Origin: Flavobacterium sp. 1
Lineage (GTDB): Bacteria > Bacteroidota > Bacteroidia > Flavobacteriales > Flavobacteriaceae
Length of the DNA: 64,000 nt
Reading direction: 5' to 3'
Assembly (NCBI RefSeq): GCF_002797935.1
Contig: NZ_PGER01000001.1
Coordinates: 186,001 to 250,000, forward strand
The notes beneath the pieces are model-generated. The model was not told the DNA's origin and did not search any database. It saw nothing but the letters and a program-made list of their open reading frames with translations. Below are positions 8,692 to 17,684 of this stretch, one piece after another; position 1 is the first letter of the stretch; each line of letters opens with the position of its first letter. The position numbers and the translations under genes were made by a program.

Positions 8692-9753
8692 TTATAGCGG
8701 TCTAACTTTATAATAATTCACCATCAAATTCACAAACTTACTGTAACTGTCCATACCGTCTTTTTGCTGGTTCATTTTCAAAAAGCGATCATAGAAAGCA
8801 TGAAAACCGGTTTCAATCGGCGTTTGATATTGCTTCCAAAAATCTTCACTTTCTTTATAGTTTTTCAAAATACCAGGATTGACGGTTTTCAATAATTGTT
8901 TCAATATGTTTTCATTTCGTACTTGCCAATTTCCTAAACAATAGCGCAAAGCCATACTGTATCCCGAATATTGAAAATACAGATTATCATTTTTTATTGA
9001 AGACATGAAACCAATAAAATTACATTCGCTCTCGCTCGCATATCCCATCTGATGTGCCATTTCGTGATTGGTAGTCATCGGAAAACTGTACATCGGTCCT
9101 AAATAATTAACCTGCGCCTCATTGGTAAATGGATTCAGATAACCGCCAAAACCCATATAAGTTAAAGGCAAACTGAAAAGAGATTTCTTAATACTCAAAT
9201 GTGAGTAGGCAAAAAAATCATATTCTTTGGAAAGGTTTTTATACCCATTTTGATTCATTTCAAAAACCTGGCTTTGGGAATAAGGGAAAACGACTTTCAA
9301 GCTGTCGTTTTTGGTGATTTGACTTTGGATAGCATTCGTTTTTGCAATTAGTTTTTTGGTAAAAGCCAATAAATCAGCATCGGTATAATCTCTTTCAATA
9401 CTCATTTTTTCGAACAAAGGTTCACGGTAATAATTCAATGCCCAAAGGATGTGAAAGAAGAAATAAAACACCGAAAGAACACTCAAAACCGTTAAGAGGT
9501 TATTTCTCCAATTCAGCTTCCAAGATTTTCTAATTTTCCAAAACCATTTTAAAGCGAATAAAATCAGAATAAAATAAATACAATCGCCTATAGAAAAAGG
9601 AATTTTTCCCAAAACAATTCTCGAAAATTTTGAAATAGAAACATAAATCCCGTTGCTGTAAAAATGTTCTACAGATTCTGGAAAAAACCGAATGATTTTA
9701 AGAAATATGATTTGGATCAGAAGAAATAAAGGGAGAATATAACTGCGTTTCAT
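8692..9753 (-). CDS. DUF3810 domain-containing membrane protein with HExxH motif
   Basis: A 353-aa protein with three hydrophobic N-terminal segments (near residues 4-22, 50-68 and 85-105) and a large extracytoplasmic domain. That domain carries HEMAHQMGY, an HExxH zinc-metallopeptidase signature, then SESECNFIGF with a candidate third-ligand Glu. This is the DUF3810 arrangement common in Bacteroidota. Substrate and activity are unknown; peptidase function is inferred from the motif. Confidence 0.8.
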   Translation of the reverse strand: MKRSYILPLFLLIQIIFLKIIRFFPESVEHFYSNGIYVSISKFSRIVLGKIPFSIGDCIYFILILFALKWFWKIRKSWKLNWRNNLLTVLSVLSVFYFFFHILWALNYYREPLFEKMSIERDYTDADLLAFTKKLIAKTNAIQSQITKNDSLKVVFPYSQSQVFEMNQNGYKNLSKEYDFFAYSHLSIKKSLFSLPLTYMGFGGYLNPFTNEAQVNYLGPMYSFPMTTNHEMAHQMGYASESECNFIGFMSSIKNDNLYFQYSGYSMALRYCLGNWQVRNENILKQLLKTVNPGILKNYKESEDFWKQYQTPIETGFHAFYDRFLKMNQQKDGMDSYSKFVNLMVNYYKVRPL

Positions 9754-9864
9754 TTTTTGTAAATTGTATTGTAAAGAAACAAATTTTGATCGATTTTTTA
9801 ATTTAAAAATGTGGTCGAATAAAAAAACATTTTGATTGTGTACGTTTTACTGTAAAGATTACTG

Positions 9865-9900
9865 ACCGCAAAGCTTAGTGAACTTTGCGGTTAATTTTTT
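9865..9900 (+). terminator. Orphan hairpin with T-run in a divergent intergenic region
   Basis: ACCGCAAAG (9865-9873) pairs with CTTTGCGGT (9883-9891) and is followed by TAATTTTTTT. It looks like a plus-strand terminator, but no plus-strand gene lies upstream: the neighbour at 8692-9753 points away. It may end a small RNA or be a copy of an intergenic repeat. Confidence 0.4.
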
Positions 9901-9970
9901 TATTAGCTAAATTGGAAATAATTCGTTTAAAATAAATTAAAACTTTTATAAAACTAGCTTTAGGAGTTTG

Positions 9971-9978
9971 TAACTTTG
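9971..9978 (+). promoter_or_regulatory. TAnnTTTG -7 box for pepD
   Basis: TAACTTTG matches the flavobacterial -7 consensus, 35 bases before the pepD ATG. Confidence 0.6.
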
Positions 9979-10013
9979 ACTGCGAAAAATGTTAAACTTC
10001 AAACAAAAAATAA

Positions 10014-11477
10014 ATGAGCCAAGAGATAAGAAATCTAGAACCAAAAGCACTTTGGAATAAATTTGCCGATTTGAATGCAGTGCCACGCCCTTCCAAAAAA
10101 GAAGAACGTGTAATTGAGTTTATGAAAGATTTCGGTGCCAGTTTGGGATTAGAAACTTTTGAAGATGAAATCCGAAATGTGATTATCCGTAAACCTGCCA
10201 CGCCGGGTATGGAAAACAGAAAAGCCTTGGTCTTACAAGGGCATTTGGATATGGTACATCAAAAAAACTCGGATACTGTTTTTGATTTTGATACTCAAGG
10301 AATCGATATGTATGTAGATGGGGATTGGGTTCGTGCTAGAGGAACTACTCTTGGTGCTGATAATGGTCTTGGTGTAGCTACTATTATGGCGATTTTAGAG
10401 AGCAAAGATATTCCGCATCCGGCGATTGAAGCTTTGTTTACGATTGATGAAGAAACAGGAATGACAGGGGCTTTGAATCTGCAGGGAGGAATTCTTAAAG
10501 GAGATATTTTATTGAATCTGGATACGGAAGAAGATGACGAAATAGGTATTGGATGTGCCGGAGGAACCGATGTTACCGCCACTGCCGAGTATGATGAAGA
10601 GGAAACTCCAGAAGGTTCTGTTGCTTATTCTATAAAGGTAAAAGGATTGAATGGCGGACATTCAGGAATGGATATTCACAAAGGTTTGGGGAATGCCAAC
10701 AAAATTATGAACCGTTTATTATTTGATGGTTTTGATAATTTTGGACTGCAGATTTCTGAAATCAACGGAGGAAGTCTTCGTAATGCAATTCCGCGTGAAA
10801 GCACTGCTAAAGTTATTATCGCTTCCGTTTATGATGAAGCTTTTGTATTCGATATGCAACAAATTGTAAACGAAATCAAAGCAGAGTTTCAAACGACCGA
10901 GCCTAACTTGGAAGTGGTTTTTGAAAAATTAGATATACTTCCTGCATCGGTTATGCCTCCGATAGCTCAATTCTATTTTGTTCGTGCTATGTATACTGCA
11001 CATAATGGTGTTTATAGAATGAGTGCTGATTTTGACAATCTGGTTGAAACATCTAATAATATTGCCAAAGTGGAAGTAGGAGGAGGTAACTTTTCTGTAC
11101 AATGCTTAACGCGTTCTTCTGTAGAATCGTCCAAATTTGATTTGGCTAATGCCTTACGTTCTGCTTTTGAATTAATGGGCTGTGAAGTGGAATTTTCAGG
11201 ATCTTATCCTGGCTGGTCACCAAATCCTAAGTCTGAAATATTGGATGTTTTGGTTTCTGTTTATGAGAAACAAAATGGAGAAAAACCAAATGTAGCCGCT
11301 TGTCATGCAGGATTGGAATGCGGAATTCTAGGGACAAACTATCCCGATATGGATATGATTTCTTTTGGTCCAACTATTCACGGGGCGCACTCTCCAGACG
11401 AAAGAGCAAGTATTTCGTCATCTCAAAAATATTGGAAATTTGTATTGGAAATTTTGAAAAATATTCCTTTGAAATAA
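10014..11477 (+). CDS. pepD: Aminoacyl-histidine dipeptidase (Xaa-His dipeptidase, M20 family)
   Basis: A 487-aa M20/PepD dipeptidase, a cytoplasmic zinc enzyme that cleaves Xaa-His and other dipeptides. Visible metal and catalytic blocks are LQGHLDMVHQ, GADNGLGVATIMAILE, TIDEETGMTGA and LDTEEDDEIGIGCAGG. GGHSGMDIHKGLGNAN marks the lid and dimerisation domain, and a late FGPTIHGAHSPDE block supplies the last ligand. The length is normal for PepD. It has its own promoter box and is followed by a clear terminator, so it is probably monocistronic. Confidence 0.93.
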   Translation: MSQEIRNLEPKALWNKFADLNAVPRPSKKEERVIEFMKDFGASLGLETFEDEIRNVIIRKPATPGMENRKALVLQGHLDMVHQKNSDTVFDFDTQGIDMYVDGDWVRARGTTLGADNGLGVATIMAILESKDIPHPAIEALFTIDEETGMTGALNLQGGILKGDILLNLDTEEDDEIGIGCAGGTDVTATAEYDEEETPEGSVAYSIKVKGLNGGHSGMDIHKGLGNANKIMNRLLFDGFDNFGLQISEINGGSLRNAIPRESTAKVIIASVYDEAFVFDMQQIVNEIKAEFQTTEPNLEVVFEKLDILPASVMPPIAQFYFVRAMYTAHNGVYRMSADFDNLVETSNNIAKVEVGGGNFSVQCLTRSSVESSKFDLANALRSAFELMGCEVEFSGSYPGWSPNPKSEILDVLVSVYEKQNGEKPNVAACHAGLECGILGTNYPDMDMISFGPTIHGAHSPDERASISSSQKYWKFVLEILKNIPLK

Positions 11478-11496
11478 TAAGACATATTTAAAATGT

Positions 11497-11530
11497 AAAA
11501 CCCTCATTTAGCAATAAAAGAGGGTTTTTT
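11497..11530 (+). terminator. Rho-independent terminator after pepD
   Basis: AAAACCCTC and GAGGGTTTT, separated by 14 bases and followed by T, begin 20 bases after the pepD stop. Confidence 0.85.
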
Positions 11531-11541
11531 AATGTCAATAA

Positions 11542-11652
11542 TTAATCCCTTTTCGGGCTGTTTTTCTTTTCTCTCTTCTCTTCCTTCTTTTCTTTTGCGG
11601 TCTTAAGAGGCTCTTTTTTGACTGTTTTCTTTGCGTCTTGACTTTTTGACAT
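11542..11652 (-). CDS. Small lysine-rich protein, 36 aa
   Basis: ATG at 11652 opens a 36-residue frame beginning MSKSQDAKKTVKKEPLK and ending SPKRD. About a third of the residues are Lys and there is no hydrophobic segment. It is too short for most gene finders. It lies between the pepD terminator and the cupin gene. Short Lys/Glu-rich proteins of this look occur in flavobacteria; nucleic-acid or ribosome binding would be a guess. Confidence 0.5.
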   Translation of the reverse strand: MSKSQDAKKTVKKEPLKTAKEKKEEKREKKNSPKRD

Positions 11653-11746
11653 AATAGTATATTTTTAATTGTTTCTTATAATTGTATTCTAGTAAAGGTA
11701 CGCTTTTTTTTATTTTAGGTAATTACTACTGTCTATATTACTGGTA

Positions 11747-12097
11747 CTATTTTTCTTTTGGTTTTAAGAAAACACCGTCGATAATTAATAATGTGACTTT
11801 GTTTGCGGTTATAGAACGATGTGAACTCAAATCATCCGAAACAATGTAGGTCATTCCTTGAGTTAGTTTATAAGTTTCTCCATTTTCAAGTTCACTGCTA
11901 AATTCGCCTTCTAAACAATGTACGATATGACCTTTTTGACACCAATGGTCAGCCTCGTAATTATCTGAATAAACTACTTTTCGAATTCGAAGACCATCTA
12001 ATATTACAGATTGCCAATAGGCCGTTCCTGTCGTTCCTTTGTGTTCTGTAGCTTCTATTTGATCCCAATCTATGGTTTGAAAAGGTATGGTGTACAT
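11747..12097 (-). CDS. DHCW-motif cupin-fold protein
   Basis: A 116-aa single-domain cupin. DHWCQKGHIVHCLEGEF holds the DHCW-type motif with His and Glu ligands, and LTQGMTYIVSDDLSSHRS forms the second cupin strand pair. The ATG at 12097 (MYTIPFQTIDWD) is chosen over an in-frame TTG at 12133 because family members start with an IPFQTIDW-like segment and the longer start would reach the upstream terminator. Function is unknown. A terminator (12131-12165) separates it from the PepSY gene. Confidence 0.75.
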   Translation of the reverse strand: MYTIPFQTIDWDQIEATEHKGTTGTAYWQSVILDGLRIRKVVYSDNYEADHWCQKGHIVHCLEGEFSSELENGETYKLTQGMTYIVSDDLSSHRSITANKVTLLIIDGVFLKPKEK

Positions 12098-12130
12098 TTC
12101 TTTTGCGTTTTTATTGAAAGTAAATTTAAG

Positions 12131-12165
12131 CAATAAAAAATCCCCAACTAGTTTATAATTGGGGA
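12131..12165 (-). terminator. Terminator of the TonB receptor/PepSY operon
   Basis: On the minus strand TCCCCAA pairs with TTGGGGA across an 11-base loop and is followed by TTTTTT. It lies 25 bases past the PepSY stop. Confidence 0.8.
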
Positions 12166-12190
12166 ATAATCTTAAAAATTGTATTTGGTA

Positions 12191-13792
12191 TTAATTTTTC
12201 TTTAAAAATAAAACTAAACCAAGTACACTAATAATTAAAATAATTAATGAAGCTAAAACCATAGTGAAATCGCGAACGTTTTTACCAGCCCAATCCATGA
12301 ATAAAAATTTGTGAAATATGGCAAAAGAATAACCTTCTATTACATCTGAATTTTCGATAACAGCTGCCAATCTTGAAGTAGATGTTTCAATGAAGTAAGT
12401 CGTTTTCTCTGGTGTATCGTAAGCTAATTTTATGACAGGCAAACGTTTGTTGGCAAAACCATACTCTCGGCTTTCAAATTCTGTAATTACTTTGGTTTCA
12501 AGTAAAGGGACATTTTCAAGTGTTTGTTTGGATTCTGTACCGCTGTCCATTTCGCAACAGGCTGGTTTCGAATCACCATCACTGAAGTAAACAGCTAGAA
12601 ATTTAGCGTATTCTATATCAAGATTTGTAGTTGATTTGTTAGTTGTTGTGTTGATATAAATAGTTTCTGATTTTGGATTTTCTTTTTTATCCCATTTTGA
12701 TTTTGAATCTGTTTTTGAAGTGTCGTATTTCTTTTTGACTAATGCCATTTGACATCTGTAATATAGACTGTCATTTAAGGTAATGATGCTTAAATTTTCG
12801 AATCGATTCCAATCTAAAGCAATAGCATTGCTTGGAGTTTGAATGTCTTTTGTATTAAAAACAGGTTCGTATACCATTTTGTCTAAAGTATATGGATTCC
12901 ATTTTGTGGTGGCGTGATAAGCTCCGCTAAAGGCAAAGGTTAAAGTAAATAATGAAATCCAAATTCCGATTTGGCGATGGTATTTTCGTAATCCTTTTTT
13001 AGAAGTCAAACTATCGGTTTTTTTGAATTGCTTCCAAAATAAACCGTATATGAGAATACCACTTATTGCCGAAAAGAAGATGATAGAAAGAAATGCAAAC
13101 ATTACAACAATACGAATGCTGTTGTTGCTAATCCAATCTATAAAAGCCCAATTATGAAAAGTATCAAAAAACCAGATAAATGCTTGTCTTGATTTTGGAT
13201 TGTAAGTTGCTAGTTTCCCAGAAGCCGTTTCTACATATACTTCCATTCCATCAGGGCGATTGAATGTGGTTTTGTAAACAGGTAAATACCTATTGATGTA
13301 TTTGTATTGAGAAGTAAATTCGGTTACTAAATCAGTTTTGCTAATTGGATTTTTTTGGTCATCAAGGAAATATCGCGAAAGCCAATGTGCATATTTTTGG
13401 TCTCCATCTTCTAATTTTTTTGCATCTGAAGTATTGAAATAGATCAGTTCGCCTTTTACTGTTTTTACTTGATAAAAGGTTGAATTATCAAACGAGACAA
13501 TTCGGAAATTTTTAAATTCAGTTATTTTATTTTTTTCTAAAACTTGCTGAATAGAAAGTGTTAATTGGGTTTTGTCAATTGGTTTAGATTCAATGCGTTC
13601 GTTGGCAATTGTGGGTTTGAAGAAATGCGCCATAAAGGGATGCATTAATCCAGATAATGTCCAGAAAATAACCGGAATTATAGTGATAATCCCAATGGTA
13701 CGATGCCAGGCATATACTTTTTGTTTGATTTTTTTGACGAACTTAGAATCTTTCTTTTTAGATGATTTTTTCTCTTTTGGTGTATTATTCAT
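12191..13792 (-). CDS. PepSY domain-containing membrane protein (siderophore/metal-reductase-like)
   Basis: A 533-aa protein with a Lys-rich start, a first membrane helix around WHRTIGIITIIPVIFWTLSG, two or more central helices (IRIVVMFAFLSIIFFSAISG; IWISLFTLTFAFSGAYHAT) and a C-terminal helix (TMVLASLIILIISVLGLVLF). Helix-borne His residues could bind haem. Large extracytoplasmic PepSY-type segments lie between. Such proteins accompany TonB receptors for iron or other metals and may reduce or release the ligand. It follows the TonB receptor gene across a 94-base gap holding a dispersed repeat, and is probably co-transcribed with it. Confidence 0.82.
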   Translation of the reverse strand: MNNTPKEKKSSKKKDSKFVKKIKQKVYAWHRTIGIITIIPVIFWTLSGLMHPFMAHFFKPTIANERIESKPIDKTQLTLSIQQVLEKNKITEFKNFRIVSFDNSTFYQVKTVKGELIYFNTSDAKKLEDGDQKYAHWLSRYFLDDQKNPISKTDLVTEFTSQYKYINRYLPVYKTTFNRPDGMEVYVETASGKLATYNPKSRQAFIWFFDTFHNWAFIDWISNNSIRIVVMFAFLSIIFFSAISGILIYGLFWKQFKKTDSLTSKKGLRKYHRQIGIWISLFTLTFAFSGAYHATTKWNPYTLDKMVYEPVFNTKDIQTPSNAIALDWNRFENLSIITLNDSLYYRCQMALVKKKYDTSKTDSKSKWDKKENPKSETIYINTTTNKSTTNLDIEYAKFLAVYFSDGDSKPACCEMDSGTESKQTLENVPLLETKVITEFESREYGFANKRLPVIKLAYDTPEKTTYFIETSTSRLAAVIENSDVIEGYSFAIFHKFLFMDWAGKNVRDFTMVLASLIILIISVLGLVLFLKKN

Positions 13793-13805
13793 TGTTTTTC
13801 TTTTT

Positions 13806-13881
13806 TAGCCCCGGTAGAAGCGGCATCCTTTTGTGGCGGGGTTCGCCGCAAAAGATACAGCGGATGACGGGATTAGCTCCT
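13806..13881 (+). repeat. Structured dispersed repeat, copy 2
   Basis: TAGCCCCGGTAGAAGCGG and ATCC, then an 11-bp hairpin (CTTTTGTGGCG/CGCCGCAAAAG, loop GGGTT), then GATACAGCGGAT, GACGGGA and TAGCTCCT. It shares arms with the copies at 7285, 29052 and 45411, and shares the GGGTT loop with the 29052 copy. It occupies the gap between the TonB receptor and PepSY genes, so it would be transcribed inside that operon in the antisense orientation. Confidence 0.8.
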
Positions 13882-13886
13882 AATTC

Positions 13887-16097
13887 TTATTTTTTTAATG
13901 AAAAATTATACTGCAGTCCGATCATAAATGTTCTTGGTGAAGCAGCGGTATAAGTGGGTTGAGAAGTTGCTGTGTTTGCTCTCGAAACATTATAAGAGTA
14001 TAATTTATCGGTAATATTGATTATGTTTCCGTAAATTTCGATTCCTTTCCATTCGTAACCTGCTCTAAAATTAAAGATGTCATACCCTGCATATTTTATT
14101 GTGTTGATTTGGTCTTGGTAATAATTTCCAACCGATTGCCATTCCAGCGAAGTTCTGAATTTAGGAAACCAATTTGGGTAATAACTTATTTCGGAATTTC
14201 CAGACCATTTTGGGGCTTGGGGCATTTCTTTTCCATCCAAATTTTTCAACGCATCGGTTGGATTATCTGAAACTTTAAAATCTATAAAAGTATGTTCTGC
14301 AACTGTACCGCCAAATCGAATGTTTAGTTGGTTGGACAGCAGTTTGTAATTTCCTCCAAATTCAATTCCTTTATGTCTGGTTTCTCCAACAGAACGATAG
14401 TCGGTTGTATTGTCTGGCAAGCGAACGCTTAGGAACTCGTTTTTGCCTTCCATATAATAAACGGCATAATCAAAGTTTAATTTTCCGTCTAATAATGCTA
14501 GCCATCCTCCAATTTCATAATTGTCAAATGTTGCCGGTTCTAAGTTGTAATAGAATTCTGCTGGCTTACCAGTTGTTCCGCCAGTTCCTGGTTTGGTTCT
14601 AAAAATAGAGGTGATTCCAGGAGGAGCAAAACCTTGAGAATAATTTCCATAAATTCCAGCAAACAAAACAGGATTATAGTTGGCTCCAGCTTTGAAAGTT
14701 GGCTTGTCATATATTTTTGTTCCAGTTGATTTATCAAGTGCGTTATCGTAATTGACTTTTAAATTATCATAACGTGCACCTGCTGTAACGACCAATTTTT
14801 CAAGAGGATTGAAGCTCACTTGTGCAAATCCAGCGGTATTAAAAATATCGGCGGTATAGTTGGCTAATTTTATATCAGGTCGTTCAGCTAGGATTTCATA
14901 ATAATCTACCGTTTGTTTCCCAGAAGTTCCTGGGTTTAAATTGGCTTTCATTTCCAGTAAATAAGACCAATAGGTAACAGGAGAGTAATCATAAAGAGCT
15001 CCGCCAACAATTTTAGTATTTAAAAAATCAAATTTTTGAGTGTGCTGTCCAATGACACCATAGCTTTTGAAATTATTGGAGTTGACTTCACCAGTCGCGC
15101 TTGTAGGGTTTACAGTTGGACTCCATTTGATTCCGTAAGATGGGTTTTGCCCCAACTTATTGTCTCGGTAATAAGCAGTAATGTAACTACTTGCAGTATC
15201 ATTCCAATCGTGTTCCAAGGTCAATCGTGTTCTAAGGGCATCAGATTTCCGGTATGTAAAATCGGTTGTGCTTTTGTAGATTCTATCGTAAAAAGCTGCT
15301 TCGTTTACACTTCCACTCATATCCGAATAGTATTTACCCCACATCGTATTGCTGATTAATCGAGTTTTATCGTTTATGTTATAGTCAAGTCTAAAGTTGA
15401 TATTGTCTTTTTTGTAATCAGAATAAGTCATCCAGCTATTTTCTTGTAAACTAGAGATTCCCGCAATGTGAAAACCTACTTTACCTATTGTTGCTCCACC
15501 AGCAATTTGAATTCTTTTATAGCCCCATTGGTCTGCTTGGATTCCAAATTTGAATTCTGGATTTATAGAAGGTTTTAGAGAGATTAAATTTATTGTACCG
15601 CCTACAGCTTCTGGACCATACAAAGAAGAAGCAGGACCTTTTACCACCTCAATATTTTGAAGATCGAATTGATTAATTTCTAATAAAGCGTTGTGGTTAA
15701 AAATTCCCATTGGACGAATAGGAAGGCCATCTTCCAGATACAGATAATAAGCATTGGTAGTCATCGGTTGTCGAATTGACATGGAGTGTTGTTCATTTCC
15801 AAGATTTACCATTAATACACCTGGTGTTTTATTTATGATTTCATAAGCTGCAACGGCTTTGGTTTCGTTAATGATTTTTGCGGTTAATTTACTAACAGCT
15901 GCAGGTGTTTCTTTTCGTAATGTTGCAGAGCGATTAGCAGTTACAAATACACTTTCAAGTTCTTGTGTTTTAGTGCTGTCTTTTTCGGTTTTATTTTGCG
16001 CAATAGTGATTTGCCCCAATAATAGTAGGGAAAATAGAATTTTTTTACTCAAATAGGCAATTGTTTTTGAGCGGTCTTCGTGAATCTCTGATTTCAT
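13887..16097 (-). CDS. TonB-dependent outer-membrane receptor (siderophore/metal type)
   Basis: A 736-aa receptor. A signal peptide (KKILFSLLLLGQITIAQ) is followed by a TonB-box-like ESVFVTANRSA, then the plug domain with IRQPMTTNAYYLYLEDGLPI and VVKGPASSLYGPEAVGGTIN. A 22-strand beta barrel with GARYDNLKV and FAPPGITSIFR follows, ending in GLQYNFSLKK. There is no STN or carboxypeptidase-like domain, so it is a classical transporter rather than SusC. Its neighbours (a CNGNC protein upstream, PepSY downstream) point to iron, haem, copper or siderophore uptake; the exact ligand cannot be read. Confidence 0.88.
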   Translation of the reverse strand: MKSEIHEDRSKTIAYLSKKILFSLLLLGQITIAQNKTEKDSTKTQELESVFVTANRSATLRKETPAAVSKLTAKIINETKAVAAYEIINKTPGVLMVNLGNEQHSMSIRQPMTTNAYYLYLEDGLPIRPMGIFNHNALLEINQFDLQNIEVVKGPASSLYGPEAVGGTINLISLKPSINPEFKFGIQADQWGYKRIQIAGGATIGKVGFHIAGISSLQENSWMTYSDYKKDNINFRLDYNINDKTRLISNTMWGKYYSDMSGSVNEAAFYDRIYKSTTDFTYRKSDALRTRLTLEHDWNDTASSYITAYYRDNKLGQNPSYGIKWSPTVNPTSATGEVNSNNFKSYGVIGQHTQKFDFLNTKIVGGALYDYSPVTYWSYLLEMKANLNPGTSGKQTVDYYEILAERPDIKLANYTADIFNTAGFAQVSFNPLEKLVVTAGARYDNLKVNYDNALDKSTGTKIYDKPTFKAGANYNPVLFAGIYGNYSQGFAPPGITSIFRTKPGTGGTTGKPAEFYYNLEPATFDNYEIGGWLALLDGKLNFDYAVYYMEGKNEFLSVRLPDNTTDYRSVGETRHKGIEFGGNYKLLSNQLNIRFGGTVAEHTFIDFKVSDNPTDALKNLDGKEMPQAPKWSGNSEISYYPNWFPKFRTSLEWQSVGNYYQDQINTIKYAGYDIFNFRAGYEWKGIEIYGNIINITDKLYSYNVSRANTATSQPTYTAASPRTFMIGLQYNFSLKK

Positions 16098-16193
16098 TTA
16101 TGATTTATATAAATTTGGAATAATAACAATCGATTCATTGACTTTGAGCCAATAAAAAACATTTCAAAAAAGTTTGAAAAGTGATATTAGAAT

Positions 16194-16583
16194 TTATATA
16201 AAATAGGCGGGTGGCCGAAAATTTGATAAGATAACCGAGATCGGTTTTTTATCGAAAGTAAAGTATTTTTTTTGAGCAGAATAAGCTGATGTTATGATTG
16301 AATAAGTAGCTTCTAATGTGTTTTGAATATAAACCAGCTCTAATTTTTCTTTGAGGTTGTTTTGCATTTTTTTCTCATTATCATCAAATTTTTTTAAGCT
16401 TTTCTTGAGTTCACAATTTCCGTTACACGTATTGTTAGCTATTTTTCTTTGAATACAAATGGTTTTAGCAATCTCGTCTTGGTTTATTTTAAATTTGGCA
16501 TATATAATTATGTTCCCAAAAGATGGAAGCAGTAATATTGAAGAAAGTAATATGATAAAAAACTGTTTCAGACTGTTTTTGAT
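16194..16583 (-). CDS. Short secreted/membrane CNGNC-motif protein preceding the TonB receptor; no canonical start codon
   Basis: A 129-codon frame reads KNSLKQFFIILLSSILLL (a signal or anchor helix), then INQDEIAKTICIQRKI and CNGNCELKKSLKKF, then a Lys/Glu-rich helix and a C-terminal tail ending at TAA 16194. The C-x-x-x-C block after an I-C-x-x-x segment resembles the small CNGKC proteins often found just upstream of metal-related TonB receptors in Bacteroidota. The first in-frame codon after a stop is ATC 16581-16583, where an ATG would be expected; the next candidate is CTG 16571. A TATTTTTG promoter box lies eight bases upstream. It is either a non-ATG gene or one whose start was mutated. 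Confidence 0.6.
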   Translation of the reverse strand: MKNSLKQFFIILLSSILLLPSFGNIIIYAKFKINQDEIAKTICIQRKIANNTCNGNCELKKSLKKFDDNEKKMQNNLKEKLELVYIQNTLEATYSIITSAYSAQKKYFTFDKKPISVILSNFRPPAYFI

Positions 16584-16590
16584 TTAAGCG

Positions 16591-16598
16591 CAAAAATA
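16591..16598 (-). promoter_or_regulatory. TAnnTTTG -7 box before the CNGNC/TonB receptor/PepSY operon
   Basis: The minus strand reads TATTTTTG, placing transcription start roughly at the first codon of the CNGNC frame. The mRNA would then be nearly leaderless. Confidence 0.5.
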
Positions 16599-16681
16599 CT
16601 TTTTTTTAAGATAATTTTGTCTTTTAATGTTAAAAAAGATAGTAATAAAAGTGGGAGAATACTATATTTCATTATAACAGC

Positions 16682-16713
16682 AAAACACCAGCATTCAATT
16701 ACTGGTGTTTTTG
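16682..16713 (-). terminator. Rho-independent terminator of the NmrA-like gene
   Basis: AACACCAG (16684-16691) pairs with CTGGTGTT (16702-16709), with A-run and T-run flanks on the two sides. It is 28 bases after the oxidoreductase stop. Confidence 0.8.
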
Positions 16714-16740
16714 ATGTTTCTATTTTGGTTTATTTTCAAC

Positions 16741-17637
16741 TTAATTGATAAAAATTTCTTTATGCATTTTAACCCATTCTTCCATTGGAGTCATTTTTAC
16801 AGGTAGTTTTTCTAAAACTTCTTGCAAGTTGGGATTGAATTTTGTTGGATATACCGGTAGCCCAGCCAACATTTCATAATATCCTTGTACGCCTCTAGCA
16901 CTTTCTTCTCCAACAAGAATACTCAATTTGTCTCCAAATTCTTGTGGTGGCATAGCGTAGAAATCTATTTTTTCACCCAAACCAATAGTGAATTTTTCAG
17001 CAAGATCATTTCCTTTCAGGTTATCTAAACCACTAACCATAAATGATTGTCCTGATAATTCTGGTTTGTATAAAGCTTCAACCACAAAGGCACTAACATC
17101 TCTTGATGCAATCCAGCCAATAGGCATGTTTTCTGGAGTTGGGTAAGCTACTTTTCTTTCATTTTTAATATAATCGGTTGTATAAGGAGCCAACAAATTT
17201 TCGGCATAAATAGACGGTTCTATAATTACATAAGGAACTCCACAATCTTTAAGATATTCTTTTGTTTCTAATTTTACATCTTCCATAGGAATTCCTAGTT
17301 TTTGAGGTGCTAAAAAACCACTGGTGTTCCAAACTATCATTTTTACACCATTTGCTTTACTGGCATCGATTACATTTTTGGCTAACTGAAATCCGTCTGC
17401 TGGGTTAGGAAGAGAAACAGGAATCAACAAAGCAATTGTGTCAATTCCTTTAGTGATTTCATTCATTCTTTCGGCATCAGACATATTGCCTAATATTGGA
17501 ATTGCACCTGCGTTTTTCAGTTTGTCAAAGTTTTTTTCTGAACTGGTTACTGCATAGACTTCTGCACCTTTGTTTTTTGCTTCTCCAATCACGTGAAACT
17601 GTTGTGAGCCTGTAGCTCCAAATACTAATACTTTCAT
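16741..17637 (-). CDS. NmrA-like NAD(P)-binding oxidoreductase
   Basis: A 298-aa atypical short-chain dehydrogenase. The N-terminus VLVFGATGSQQFHVIGEAK carries the Rossmann GxxGxxxx motif, slightly altered as GATGSQQ. LLIPVSLPNPADGF and the later PYVIIEPSIYAENLLAPY match the NmrA/HSCARG group. Some members are quinone or aldehyde reductases, others redox sensors. It is divergent from an HxlR regulator with a shared, operator-bearing intergenic region, the usual arrangement for a stress-induced reductase. Confidence 0.82.
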   Translation of the reverse strand: MKVLVFGATGSQQFHVIGEAKNKGAEVYAVTSSEKNFDKLKNAGAIPILGNMSDAERMNEITKGIDTIALLIPVSLPNPADGFQLAKNVIDASKANGVKMIVWNTSGFLAPQKLGIPMEDVKLETKEYLKDCGVPYVIIEPSIYAENLLAPYTTDYIKNERKVAYPTPENMPIGWIASRDVSAFVVEALYKPELSGQSFMVSGLDNLKGNDLAEKFTIGLGEKIDFYAMPPQEFGDKLSILVGEESARGVQGYYEMLAGLPVYPTKFNPNLQEVLEKLPVKMTPMEEWVKMHKEIFIN

Positions 17638-17684
17638 TTTTTTATTTTTTAGCTGTTTAATTTTGGTAAAATTATATTATTACT

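Noticed and set aside
10295..10582. Long opposite-strand open frames inside pepD, secA, TonB receptor, ftsY and other genes
   Set aside because: They lie wholly within well-recognised genes, have low-complexity or arbitrary residue patterns and no start or context; they are shadows of the real frames.
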